64,000 nucleotides of DNA from Ryuthela nishihirai (Eukaryota; Arthropoda; Arachnida; Araneae; Heptathelidae), in contig JAWZYU010000025.1 of the NCBI GenBank assembly GCA_038380435.1, positions 47,438,691 through 47,502,690 of the forward strand. Direction: 5' to 3'. Below, piece by piece: positions 10,813-21,393 of this stretch. The translations under genes and the position numbers were made by a program. Numbering within the stretch: the first letter of the stretch is position 1; every line of letters starts with the position of its first letter. Under the pieces are notes generated by a model. The model did not search any database. It worked only from the letters and a program-made list of their open reading frames with translations, and was not told the origin of the DNA.

Positions 10813-11486
10813 CCAGGGGATTTTTTCCTGGAAAAAAGCCACACATGATGAAGATAAGATCAAACACCAACGATTTAAATCATTAATAGGAACAATTAAC
10901 ATTGTTTTAAAAACGATTTATTTTCCAAAGAAAACTTGATGATCAATCAACAATTCTGTTACGATTCTAGATAACGATAAATATTCAGTAGATGTTCTGT
11001 AAAAGGTTAGCTGTTTTTGTTTTCCATGAAGAACAGAAAAAAAAAACATTCATCAAGTCTGTTTCCATTCATGAACTCTGCCCCCACATGCGCGCAAAAT
11101 ATGCTAAACCTTCAGCACGTTTCTGGCTCAGCCACCATGTCACCCAACATCACCGAATAGGACACTGTCTTCCAGGAACCTCCAACGACAACTTCCTGTG
11201 GTTCTCTACCTCCTGCAGAGTACGGCCCAAAGGAATGTTCATTGAGAGGCCTCGTGAATGGCACGAGAGTCACTCCACAAAGATTCTTGGCCTTTAGCCG
11301 AATGGTGTTGCCCAAGTTCCAAATTTTTCTCCCTTGCAGCATGGGAGAAGACATTTCTCCCACTGGTGTTCAGCAGAGAGAAAAAGAAGACGGATATGCT
11401 GGCTCTGGACTCGTCTCGAAGAAAGGGTGAGCAGGAGGACACTGACACGAGCGATCTACCAGTAGAACGTGCAATTTAGAGTTGTT
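10813..11486. other. Unassigned spacer
   Basis: Frames up to 101 codons overlap on both strands (10992-11448) but share no motif with any family I recognise. Their start codons are mostly non-ATG. No gene is called. Confidence 0.45.
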
Positions 11487-11662
11487 GTGTTGTTTTACCT
11501 CTGAGCGGCACTTTTTTGCACACCAGGGGCTAAATGGCCAGGTCACATGGACCCCGAAGGCTCAGAGAAGGTTCAGCTGTTGGGAGACAGATGATAGTTT
11601 CCCGTCAAGGCCAGCCAGCGTGTTCTTTAACGTGCACAGGGTATGGCTCTCCCGCACACGCT
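11487..11662 (-). mobile_element. Truncated SINE-A fused to 118-bp family sequence
   Basis: Tail and mid-body of SINE-A up to TATGGCTCTCCCGCACACG, where the sequence switches to CTCCAGTTTGCTGTG of the 118-bp family. CGCACACG is common to both families and is a likely crossover point. About 30 bp of the tail (after AGAGAAGGTT) are also missing. Confidence 0.8.
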
Positions 11663-11822
11663 CCAGTTTGCTGTGCTGTACACGCTCCAGATATTTTTCC
11701 TGAATTCTGTAATCACGTGACACGAAGGTTGCCAGATCACTAATTTCTAAAAAAATCGTTGCCAGATATTTTTTCTGAATTCTGTAATCAACCATAGTGT
11801 TCGATACTTTTTTGACCGACTG
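11656..11822. mobile_element. Right arm of the TIR element with array remnant
   Basis: Array end sequence (TGTACACGCTCCAGATATTT) leads into the right arm TTGCCAGATCACTAATTTC and ends GACCGACTG followed by TA. The left arm is missing, replaced by the SINE-A fragment. Confidence 0.8.
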
Positions 11823-11859
11823 TACATATATGACGGGTCTGAAGATCTTGTCTAATTCT

Positions 11860-12085
11860 CACCAATGTCCTGTAGTAGAGGATGAAATCGTGACTGCTTG
11901 GTCGCACTCTACAAGTGTTAACGAATGTGCTGGATGGCCTTCACGGAAGATTTCCAGCTATCTCCCGAGCTGTCTAGTAGATTCCTTCGCCAATCTTCTC
12001 TAGATCCCTGGGATCCTTGTGAACTGGCTGTTTAGTCAATTGTGTGCAAAAAATAAAACTGCCTCTTAGAAGATAAACAGCCCCA
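11860..12085 (+). mobile_element. Old, diverged SINE-A
   Basis: TGTGCTGGATGGCCTTCACG, CAGCTATCTCCCGAGCTGTC, GATCCTTGTGAACTGGCTGT and TGTGCAAAAAATAAAACTGC correspond in order to the 3' half of SINE-A. Head not recognised. Confidence 0.7.
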
Positions 12086-12919
12086 TTCAAGCATCGTTAT
12101 TTTGTTAAAAAAAATTATGTGGATCCAGAGGTGGCACGCGAAAAAATACAGTAAAATTTCGATTCCACTTTTTATGATTTTATTTGGGTTAATGCACTTA
12201 TACAAAAAATACTTTCTGTTGTGGGGGGGGGGGGATTTTTCCAATTGACTTGGCATGAGGGCTTCATTATTCTCTTGTACCCTGGGTAACTGTTATCGCT
12301 TTCGTTTAACCGGTTAGTTTCGATTTTCGGATCAATTGTTCCAACTAGCATTGATGCTATTTAGCTTCCATAGTAAATGAATTTTCTTGAAAATCGAAAT
12401 TTAGAAAGTTTGAGTAAGATCATTAATTTATATTCATTTACATCTTTATATGAAAAGCTTATTTAAGAAGTTACTGAGTTCTGAATCTGAACCCTATTAA
12501 TATAACATGGGTCTGTACCTAATAAAATTACTACCAAGTACTTAAGTAAAAACTGCATCTTAATATTTTCGTTTCAAAAGTTTATTTTGGTTGTATCTCA
12601 TTGAAGGAATTGTATTCACTTTCAGCATACAGTTCAAAGAAAAAATTCCGCTTTAAAAATTTTCGCAAGTATTTCTAATTATGTTTATCCAATTTTCTTC
12701 TTAAACTTTGACCCACCAATATTCGTAAGATTCAGGTCTTGCAGAACAAGATTTTGAGAACTGCGGTCGATGCCCCCTGGTTTGTCACTAAAAGACAACT
12801 TCATAAAACCTGGCCATCAACCATATATATATACACATATAAAATGCACCTCAAAAACATTTTTTGCGGCTATAAGCAATAATCCCAATGAGCTTATTTA
12901 CTCTCTGATTCTTTACGAT
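12086..12919. other. AT-rich stretch, no gene seen
   Basis: Contains a G run near 12222-12233 and otherwise unremarkable AT-rich DNA. Confidence 0.5.
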
Positions 12920-12930
12920 CATACTGTTTT

Positions 12931-13316
12931 TGTGCGGCGAGGGTGGCTCAGTCGGTAGCGCGCCAGGCTCGTAATCTGTAGTTCCCAGGTTCGAGTCCCA
13001 GCTGGGTCAGCGTTGAGATTTATCTCCGCAAAATTCCCCGCCCTGCGCACGGTCAGTAGGGGACACCGATGGGCTTGGAAAGGCCGCCGTCCGTCGGATG
13101 GGACGTTAAGCCGTGGAACCGTGTGCGGGAGAGCCATACCCTGTGCACGTTAAAGAACACGCTGGATGGCCTTGACGGGAGGCTACCATCTGTCTCCCAA
13201 CAGCTGTTCCAGTGGGTCCCTCCCCCAAACATCTCTGAGCCTTCGGGGTCCATGTGACCTGGCCATTTAGCCCATGGTGTGCAAAAAAATGCCGCTCAGA
13301 GGTAAAACAACCGACC
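12931..13316 (+). mobile_element. SINE-A with 11-bp target duplication
   Basis: Full head, body and tail. CATACTGTTTT occurs at 12920-12930 and 13317-13327. Its head starts GTGCGGCGAGGGTGGCTCAG, slightly changed from the consensus. Confidence 0.9.
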
Positions 13317-13611
13317 CATACTGTTTTGAACAAGTACAAGAGGCCTAAAACGGTAGCGTTCTCTGAGGAGACCTACCCGTTTTAGGTTTCTTATACAATT
13401 TTACTGCTATTTTTTTAGCTTTTCTTATGTTTGTCCTTAGGGGCCCACCTAAGGGTGGTTTACTTATATAATTTGTTCTTACTCATGCCAAATAGTCATA
13501 TCTTTATGATGGAGACGGTTAGGGATAAAATTATAACCCGGTACATCGAATATGATTATACGATCTACGATCTACTCCTTCAACTTTGCTCATGAGAAGG
13601 CGGAGGATGTA

Positions 13612-13826
13612 CAGTCGCTCAAAAAAGTATCCGAACGCTATGGTTGATTACAGAATTAAAAAAAATATATATGGCAGCGGTTTTTTTAAAAATTAGTGAT
13701 CTGGCAACCTTCGTGACACGTGACACGAAGGTTATCAGATCACTGATTTCTAAAAAAATCGTTGTCAGATATTTTTTCTGAATTCTGTAGTAAACCATAG
13801 CGTTCGGATACTTTTTTGAGCGACTG
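13612..13826. mobile_element. Short palindromic Tc1-type MITE
   Basis: The short form of the TIR element: two arms of about 105 bp in inverted orientation meet at the centre CACGTGACACG, with CAGTCGCTC and GAGCGACTG at the ends and TA on both sides (13610-13611, 13827-13828). Flanking DNA without the insert occurs in inverted orientation at 16126-16197. Confidence 0.92.
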
Positions 13827-13828
13827 TA

Positions 13829-14383
13829 CCCAGAGATTAATTTATTTATTTTTTGCATGATGATTTAAAATATTTGTACAAGAAAGCAATTTTCACTACA
13901 ATTTACTGTCTGCACTCATTCATGTTCAGAAAGACTTTTCGTCGAGTAAAGTTTTTGTTTGTAAGCAAAATCATAAAATAATCCATTATTTAATTATCAA
14001 AACTAATCATCGAAATATTGTCAGTGTCACATTTGCCAATTATACCGAAAATTTTGTCTTTTTTTGTCCATCACGATATCTGGAAAACAAATGTTCGGAA
14101 TTTTGAGTTTTTAAATTTTTTTAAATCAGAAAATACAGTCGTATCCTGTTGAAACCCTGATTCTTCCACTAAGCCTTTTTTGTTGTTGGTCAAAACTGTA
14201 TATTATGAAAGAACTTGAAGTGTAAAAAATATTATTTTTGTAGAAAAATTAACGGCATGTGAAATTCGAAGTTTCTGCTTTTAGGAATAGAAATGTTAAA
14301 TTTGTTAGTAATATTTTCTGTTCAGATGTTAAAATATGAACTCTATGAAGTAATAATTAATTAAGTAATTTTTATATAATAAA
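13829..14383. other. AT-rich stretch, no gene seen
   Basis: The first 50 bases match the inverted copy near 16128-16178. The rest shows no frame or repeat that I recognise. Confidence 0.5.
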
Positions 14384-14813
14384 TAAAAACCCACTCAAGC
14401 AGCTGCTTGCCACAGAGGTCTGACAGGAGCCTGTCAGTTTATATGCCATAGTAGAAGGTCTGAGAGGATGGCAGGACCTCATGAACGTGTACAGCAACTG
14501 TACACGCTCCAGTTTGCTGTGAATGGTAACTGCACACGCTCAATATTTCTGTGAGTGGGCCCACACGATCCAGGTTTTTGTGAGCTCACACGATCCAATG
14601 TAAATAAAATAAATACTCCCTCAAGCAGCTGCTTGCCGCAGAGGTCTGACAGGAGCCTGTCAGTTTATATGCCACAGTATAAGGTCTGAGAGGATGGCAG
14701 GACCTCAGCAGAAAAACGACACAAACAGCCATGCCTTACCCGGGACTCGAACCCAGGTCCCTTAAATCAGTAGCCAAGCGTGCTAACCACTCGGCCACGG
14801 GAAGTAGCACGTA
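14384..14813 (-). mobile_element. Composite: SINE-B dimer with 118-bp-family linker
   Basis: Read on the minus strand, a full SINE-B (head GTGGCCGAGTGGTTAGCACG, body, ATTT-type tail) at about 14600-14813 is followed by a linker of 118-bp array sequence and its hairpin cap (14486-14600), then a second SINE-B lacking its head (14384-14485). The same order and junctions occur near 31861-32330 and 54042-54516. Confidence 0.85.
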
Positions 14814-15023
14814 AAATAACACAGAAGTAAAAAAAAATGATGCTTCTCTCTGTGAACACATGACTCCTTCAATCTGTAAGTCAACAAGAAATGTGACAAC
14901 GAAAAGTGCTCACTATTTGAGTTGCTGATTGTCACGCTCTGAAGATATACTCAGAAAAAACATCTGAAAATTGAGTCATGAAAAAAATGCTTAAGTAAAA
15001 TGAGAAAATTGCTTTCTTGTACG

Positions 15024-16125
15024 TAGGTGGTCATATTATTTTGATACTAGATCGTGTGGGCTCACTCACGGAAATATTGAACGTGTGCAGTTACCGTTCA
15101 CAGCAAACTGGAGCGGTTGCGGTTAATGTTCACAGCACATTGGATCATATGAGCTCACAAAGACCTAGATCGTGTGGGCTCACTCACGGAAATATTGAGC
15201 GTGTGCAGTTACCGTTCACAGCAAACTGGAGCGGTTGCGGTTAATGTTCACAGCAAACTGGAGCGGTTGCGGTTAATGTTCACAGCACATTGGATCGTGT
15301 GAGCTCACAAAGACCTAGATCGTTTGGGCTCACTCACGGAAATATTGAGCGTGTGCAGTTACCGTTCACAGCAAACTGGAGCGGTTGCGGTAAATGTTCA
15401 CAGCACATTGGATCGTGTGAGCTCACAAAGACCTAGATCGTGTGGGCTCACTCACGGAAATATTGAGCGTGTGCAGTTACCGTTCACAGCAAACTGGAGC
15501 GGTTGCGGTAAATGTTCACAGCACATTGGATCGTGTGAGCTCACAAAGACCTAGATCGTGTGGGCTCACTCACGGAAATATTGAGCGTGTGCAGTTACCG
15601 TTCACAGCAAACTGGAGCGGATGCGATTAATGTTCACAGCACATTGGATCGTGTGAGCTCACAAAGACCTAGATCGTGTGGGCTCACTCACGGAAATATT
15701 GAGCGTGTGCAGTTACCGTTCACAGCAAACTGGAGCGGATGCGGTTAATGTTCACAGCACATTGGATCGTGTGAGCTCACAAAGACCTAGATCGTGTGGG
15801 CTCACTCACGGAAATATTGAGCGTGTGCAGTTACCGTTCACAGCAAACTTGAGCGTATGCAGCAACTGCACACGCTCCAGTTTGCTGTGAACGGTAACTG
15901 GAGCGTGTACAGTTGCTGTACACGCTCCAGATATTTTTCCTGAATTCTGTAATCACGTGACACGAAGGTTGCCAGGTCAGTAATTTCTAAAAAAATCGTT
16001 GCCAGATATTTTTTTCTGAATTCTATAATCAACCATAGTGTTCGGATACTTTTTCGAGCGACTACAAATATTTTAAATCAATTCTGTAATCAACCATAGT
16101 GTTCGGATACTTTTTCGAGCGACTG
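15024..16125. mobile_element. 118-bp array element with right arms only
   Basis: Starts with the boundary GTAGGTGGTCATATTATTTT, then about seven 118-bp units (15048-15850), then hairpin caps and a right TIR arm ending near 16064. A second partial right arm, ending GAGCGACTG-TA, lies at 16082-16125. No left TIR arm. An extra 35-bp partial unit lies at about 15243-15277. Confidence 0.82.
15048..15850 (+). repeat. 118-bp tandem array, about 7 units
   Basis: Unit starts recur near 15053, 15171, 15324, 15442, 15560 and 15678. The 153-base step between 15171 and 15324 reflects an added 35-bp internal repeat of TTAATGTTCACAGCAAACTG type. Confidence 0.92.
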
Positions 16126-16197
16126 TACAAATATTTTAAATCATCATGCAAAAAAATAAATAAATTAGTCTTTGGGTCCATCCCCCGCCTTCTCATG
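16126..16197 (-). repeat. Inverted copy of the DNA flanking the 13612 MITE
   Basis: The complement of this stretch reads CATGAGAAGGCGGGGGATGG then ACCCAAAGACTAATTTATTT and on to TGATTTAAAATATTTGTA. It matches 13591-13609 joined to 13829-13878 without the MITE, at about 90% identity. Confidence 0.8.
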
Positions 16198-16630
16198 ATG
16201 ATTCTTGTCTAATAAAGACAAGAAATCTTTTGCGTGGGAAAAAAAACCATTCACACATTATTAACTTTAATCTACTTATTTGGTTCCGAAACTACTCAAC
16301 AGATTACCTAAGTAATAATCGAAAAGTAAATTATTCTTGTGTGTGTATTCTACGGAATTCTGTTATAGCGTGTGAAGCTTAACCAAAACTACTATTCCAC
16401 AACAAAATATCCACATGTTATGTTCGAAATATGGGTACATCATCAAATCAGGTTGAACAAATATCATTCGAAAAAATAGCGAAATTTTTTTGAGGCCGAA
16501 GAAAAAGTCATTTGAAAACGGTCCTGATTTTTTTCTTTTGCATCGTTCGAAAATTTGCACAATTCTTCGACATCTTTGGGAAAATGTCCCGAATTTTTTG
16601 GACTTCAATTTCCTGGTCACAGTGGCTGAG
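16198..16630. other. Unassigned spacer
   Basis: A 109-codon minus-strand frame (16363-16692) overlaps the SINE at its start and has no recognisable motif. No gene called. Confidence 0.45.
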
Positions 16631-16766
16631 TCGGGTTGTTTTACCTCTGAGTGGCACTTTTTTGCACACCATGGGCTAAATGACGAGCTCACAAGTACCC
16701 CGAGGGCTCAGAGGTGGGGTTGAGGGGACCCACTGGACAGCTGTCAGATGGTAGCCTCCCCTCAAG
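16631..16766 (-). mobile_element. Truncated SINE-A, tail only
   Basis: GGGTTGTTTTACCTCTGAGT through GGTAGCCTCCCCTCAAG, where it meets a SINE-A head in the opposite orientation. Confidence 0.85.
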
Positions 16767-17160
16767 AGGGGCGGGGGTGGCTCAGTCGGTAGCGCGCCAG
16801 GCTCGTAATCTGTAGTTCCCAGTTTCGAGTCCCAGCTGGGTCAGCGTTGAGATTTATCTCCGCAATAATTCCCCGCCTTGCCCACGGTCAGTAGGGGACA
16901 CCGATGGGCTTGGAAAGGCCGCCGTCCGTCGGATGGGACGTTAAGCCGTGGCCCCGTGTGCGGGAGAGCCATACCCTGTGCACGTTAAAAAACACGCTGG
17001 ATGGCCTTGACGGGAAGTTACCATCTGTCATCCAGCAGCTGTTCCAGTGGGTCCCCCCCCCCACCAACCTTCTCTGAGCCTTCGGGGTCCTTGTGACCTG
17101 GCCATTTAGCCCATGGTGTGCAAAAAAGTGCCGCTCAGAGGTAAAACAACCCAACCCAAC
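16767..17160 (+). mobile_element. SINE-A, full length, head-to-head beside an inverted copy
   Basis: Head, body and CCCAACCCAAC tail are complete. No target duplication was found, and the left flank is a SINE-A tail in opposite orientation. The pair forms an inverted repeat of about 135 bp sharing the tail block. Confidence 0.88.
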
Positions 17161-17409
17161 TCTAAGGCGAATTACATTTACTGATTCCTGTCAGACACCT
17201 CTGTGGGAAGTGGCTGTTTTAGAACTAATATTTTTACCATCATCAGAATTCAAATAAAACAAAAAGGCTCTTGAGAATGTGACTTTCAGTTGTTACAAAC
17301 ACGTAAGGAGAAAATAATTTGTTTCCCAATTGCTGATCTCAACGGATTCTTAATGAGTGTAAGCTTTGAGAAGAAAATTGCAACACAAGACATACGAGTT
17401 CAGGTCATA

Positions 17410-19561
17410 CTGTCGCTCAAAAAAGTATCCGAACACTATGGTTGATTACAGAATTCAGAAAAAATATCTGGCAACGATTTTTTTTAGAAATTAGTCATCT
17501 GGCAACCTTCGTGTCACGTGATTACAGAATTCAGGGCTCCAGTTACCGTTCACAGCAAATTGATGGGCTTGCAATGTGCAGTTACTGCATACGCTCCAGT
17601 TTGCTGTGAACGGTAACTGCACACGCTCAATATTTCCGTGAGTGAGCCCACACGATGTAGGTCTTTGTGAGCTCACACGATCCAATGTGCTGTGAACCTT
17701 AACCGCAACCGCTCCAGTTTGCTGTAAACGGTAACTGCACACACTCAATATTTCCGTGAGTGAGCCCACACGATCTAGGTCTTTGTGAGCTCACACGATC
17801 CAATGTGCTGTGAACATTAACCGCAACCGCTCCAGTTTGCTGTGAACGGTAAGTGCACACGCTCAATATTTTCGTGAGTGAGCCCACACGATCTAGGTCT
17901 TTGTGAGCTCACACGATCCAAGGTGCTGTGAACATTAACCGCAACCGCTCCAGTTTGCTGTGAACGGTAACTGCACACGCTCAATATTTCCGTGAGTGAG
18001 CCCACACGATCTAGGTCTTTGTGAGCTCACACAATCCAATGTGCTGCGAACATTAACCGCAACCGCTGCAGTTTGCTGTGAACGGTAAGTGCACACGCTC
18101 AATATTTTCGTGAGTGAGCCCACACGATCTAGGTCTTTGTGAGCTCACACGATCCAATGTGCTGTGAACATTAACCGCAACCGCTCCAGTTTGCTGTGAA
18201 CGGTAACTGCACACGCTCAATATTTCCGTGAGTGAGCCCACACGATCTAGGTCTTTGTGAGCTCACACAATCCAATGTGCTGCGAACATTAACCGCAACC
18301 GCTGCAGTTTGCTGTGAACGGTAAGTGCACACGCTCAATATTTCCGTGAGTGAGCCCACACGATCTAGGTCTTTGTGAGCTCACACAATCCAATGTGCTG
18401 CGAACATTAACCGCAACCGCTGCAGTTTGCTGTGAACGGTAAGTGCACACGCTCAATATTTTCGTGAGTGAGCCCACACGATCTAGGTCTTTGTGAGCTC
18501 ACACGATCCAAGGTGCTGTGAACATTAACCGCAACCGCTCCAGTTTGCTGTGAACGGTAACTGCACACGCTCAATATTTCCGTGAGTGAGCCCACACGAT
18601 CTAGGTCTTTGTGAGCTCACACAATCCAATGTGCTGCGAACATTAACCGCAACCGCTCCAGTTTGCTGTGAACGGTAAGTGCACACGCTCAATATTTTCG
18701 TGAGTGAGCCCACACGATCTAGGTCTTTGTGAGCTCACACGATCCAATGTGCTGTGAACATTAACAGCAACCGCTCCAGTTTGCTGTGAACGGTAAGTGC
18801 ACACGCTCAATATTTCCGTGAGTGAGCCCACACGATCTAGGTCTTTGTGAGCTCACACGATCCAATGTGCTGTGAACATTAACCGCAACCGCTCCAGTTT
18901 GCTGTGAACGGTAAGTGCACACGCTCAATATTTCCGTGAGTGAGCCCACACGATCTAGGTCTTTGTGAGCTCACACGATCCAAGGTGCTGTGAACATTAA
19001 CCGCAACCGCTCCAGTTTGCTGTGAACGGTAACTGCACACGCTCAATATTTCCGTGAGTGAGCCCACACGATCTAGGTCTTTGTGAGCTCACACGATCCA
19101 ATGTGCTGTGAACATTAACCGCAACCGCTCCAGTTTGCTGTGAACGGTAAGTGCACACGCTCAATATTTTCGTGAGTGAGCCCACACGATCTAGGTCTTT
19201 GTGAGCTCACACGATCCAATGTGCTGTGAACATTAACCGCAACCGCTCCAGTTTGCTGTGAACGGTAAGTGCACACGCTCAATATTTTCGTGAGTGAGCC
19301 CACACGATCTAGGTCTTTGTGAGCTCACACGATCCAATATGCTGTGAACAGTAACCGCAACCGCTCCAGTTTGCTGTGAACGGTAACTGCACACGCTCAA
19401 TATTTTCGTGAGTGAGCCCACACGATCTAGGTCTTTGTGAGCTCACACGATCCAAGGTGCTGTGAACATTAACCGCAACCGCTCCAGTTTGCTGTGAACG
19501 GTAACTGCACACGCTCAATATTTCCGTGAGTGAGCCCACACGATCTAGTATCAAAATAATA
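17410..19561. mobile_element. TIR element with the longest 118-bp array
   Basis: The left arm CTGTCGCTCAAAAAAGTATC (preceded by TA) runs to the palindrome centre near 17520, then an array of about 16 units in minus orientation, then the boundary sequence ending ATATGACCACCTA. A complete short MITE follows at 19572. The right arm of this element itself is not seen. Confidence 0.82.
17590..19547 (-). repeat. 118-bp tandem array, about 16 units
   Basis: Steps of exactly 118 bases from about 17699 to 19541. A variant carrying ACAATCCAATGTGCTGCGAA recurs near 18028, 18264, 18382 and 18618, mostly two units apart, so part of the array has a dimeric (236-bp) higher-order pattern. Confidence 0.93.
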
Positions 19562-19571
19562 TGACCACCTA

Positions 19572-19791
19572 CAGTCGCTCAAAAAAGTATCCGAACACTA
19601 TGGTTGATTACAGAATTCAGAAAAAATATCTGGCAACGATTTTTTTAGAAACTGGTGATTTGGCAACCTTCGTGTCACGTGACACGAAGTTTGCCAGATC
19701 ACTAATATTTTTTCCTTTTTTTTTTGCCCTCTAATATTTTTTCTGAATTTTGTAATCAACCGTAGTGTTCGGATACTTTTTTGAGCTACTG
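19572..19791. mobile_element. Short palindromic Tc1-type MITE
   Basis: CAGTCGCTCAAAAAAGTATC to GAGCTACTG with TA at 19570-19571 and 19792-19793. The right arm contains an insertion of T-rich sequence near 19712-19735. Confidence 0.88.
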
Positions 19792-19793
19792 TA

Positions 19794-20587
19794 CCACAAA
19801 CAATGTGTCAACACATTGCCACATATTAAAAAGCTGGTAAACGATAAAATGAAATATTTTATGATTCAACGTTTATCCGATAGCAAACAGATTAAATTCA
19901 CAAGAAGTTACTATGTTATTCATGGAACACTATAAGTAGAAGAATCATATGTACATGTAAGTACACGTGATTATAAACAACCTCGAAATAGTCCTAACTC
20001 TTTATCCTAATCATAAATCACGCAAACACTATAAATTTCATGTAGGCTTTTCAAAATATGACAGTTTTAATAAGGAAGAATCATTTCCACGAAACCATAT
20101 TTTATTCTACGCCTCTTTTCCAAGAAACGCTGAAGGGCCGCTATTCTCTCATTTCTCTGCATTTTATCACTCGTAAATCTGGCCGGAGACATTATCTAAT
20201 CGCTTAAACACAAACTGCCTTCTTGTTCCTGTCTAAGACAGAAATTAACGCTCAAAAGTCGAAAATTTGCATTTTGTCGTCCTTTATAATGTCACTCGGC
20301 AGTTTAGGAGCAAGTTGATGAGTGAATTGTGGTCTCGCGTCACCAGCAAGCCATTCTTCATTTCGAATTCTGAGAATCTGCAGTGCTGAACCCATTCATT
20401 GAAAACTTTCGTTATTTATTTACTAGTTAAACGTACGCCAAAGCGAAGCTTATGTCCATTGATAACGCTTTCCATTGATAACTTAATTCCCATTTTCCCA
20501 TCATACTACTCACAATGCACTACTTCATTCACAAGGTAGACGCTGGGCGATAGTTGACACTTTCCGAGGAATCTTCCCCGACCCATG
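19794..20587. other. AT-rich stretch, no gene seen
   Basis: A 69-codon frame at 19967-20176 has no recognisable motif. No repeat family identified. Confidence 0.5.
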
Positions 20588-20597
20588 GTTGCTAGGA

Positions 20598-21383
20598 TTT
20601 CGGTTGTTTTACCTCTGAGCGGCACTTTTTTGTACAGTTGCTCAAAAAAGTATCCGAACACTATGGTTGATTGCAAAATTCAGAAAAAATATCTGGCATT
20701 GATTGAGCGACTGTAGGTGGTCATATTATTTTGATACTAGATCGTGTGGGCTCACTCACGGAAATATTGAGCGTGTGCAGTTACCGTTCACAGCAAACTG
20801 GAGCGTGTGCAGTAACTGCACACGCTCCAGTTTGCTGTGAACGGTAACTGGAGCGTGTACAGTTGCTGTACACGCTCCAGATATTTTTCCTGAATTCTGT
20901 AATCACGTGACACGAAGGTTGCCAGATGACTAATTTCTAAAAAAATCAATGCCAGATATTTTTTCTGAATTTTGCAATCAACCATAGTGTTCGGATACTT
21001 TTTTGAGCGACTGTACACAATGGGTTAAATAGCCGCTCACCTTACCGCGAAGGCTCAGAAGGGTGGGCCAAGTGACACACTGGGCATCTTTAGGAGTCAA
21101 ATGATAGCCTCCCGTCAAGGCCATCCAGCGTGTTCTTTAACTTGCACAGGGTATGGATCTCTCCCGCATACGGGGTCACGGCTTAACGTCCCATCCGACG
21201 GACGGTGGCCTTACCAAACCCATCGGTATCTCCTACTGACTATGGGCAGGATTTATCTCAGCAAAAAAACCCGAGGAGTTTTGCGAAGATAAATCTCAAC
21301 GCTGACCCACTTGGGACTCGAATTTGGGAACTGCAGATTACGAGCCTGGCTCGCTACCGAGTGAGCCACACTCATCCACCCCA
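20598..21383 (-). mobile_element. SINE-A interrupted by a TIR/118-bp element
   Basis: SINE-A tail at 20598-20634 and the remainder at 21016-21383, separated by the TIR element. The SINE itself is flanked by GTTGCTAGGA at 20588-20597 and 21384-21393. Removing the insert and one TA restores the usual TTTTTTG-TA-CACA tail sequence, so insertion at TA was exact. The body also carries a small duplication near 21249-21300 (GATTTATCTCAGC...GATAAATCTCAAC). Confidence 0.88.
20635..21013. mobile_element. TIR/118-bp element inserted in SINE-A
   Basis: Flanked by TA at 20633-20634 and 21014-21015. It contains an internally deleted mini-copy (20635-20712, both ends only about 78 bp apart), the GGTGGTCATATTATTTTGAT boundary, half a 118-bp unit, the hairpin caps and a right arm. 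Confidence 0.85.
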
Positions 21384-21393
21384 GTTGCTAGGA

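Noticed and set aside
10992..11479. Overlapping frames of 60-100 codons on both strands
   Set aside because: No shared motif, non-ATG starts and no splice context that could be supported.
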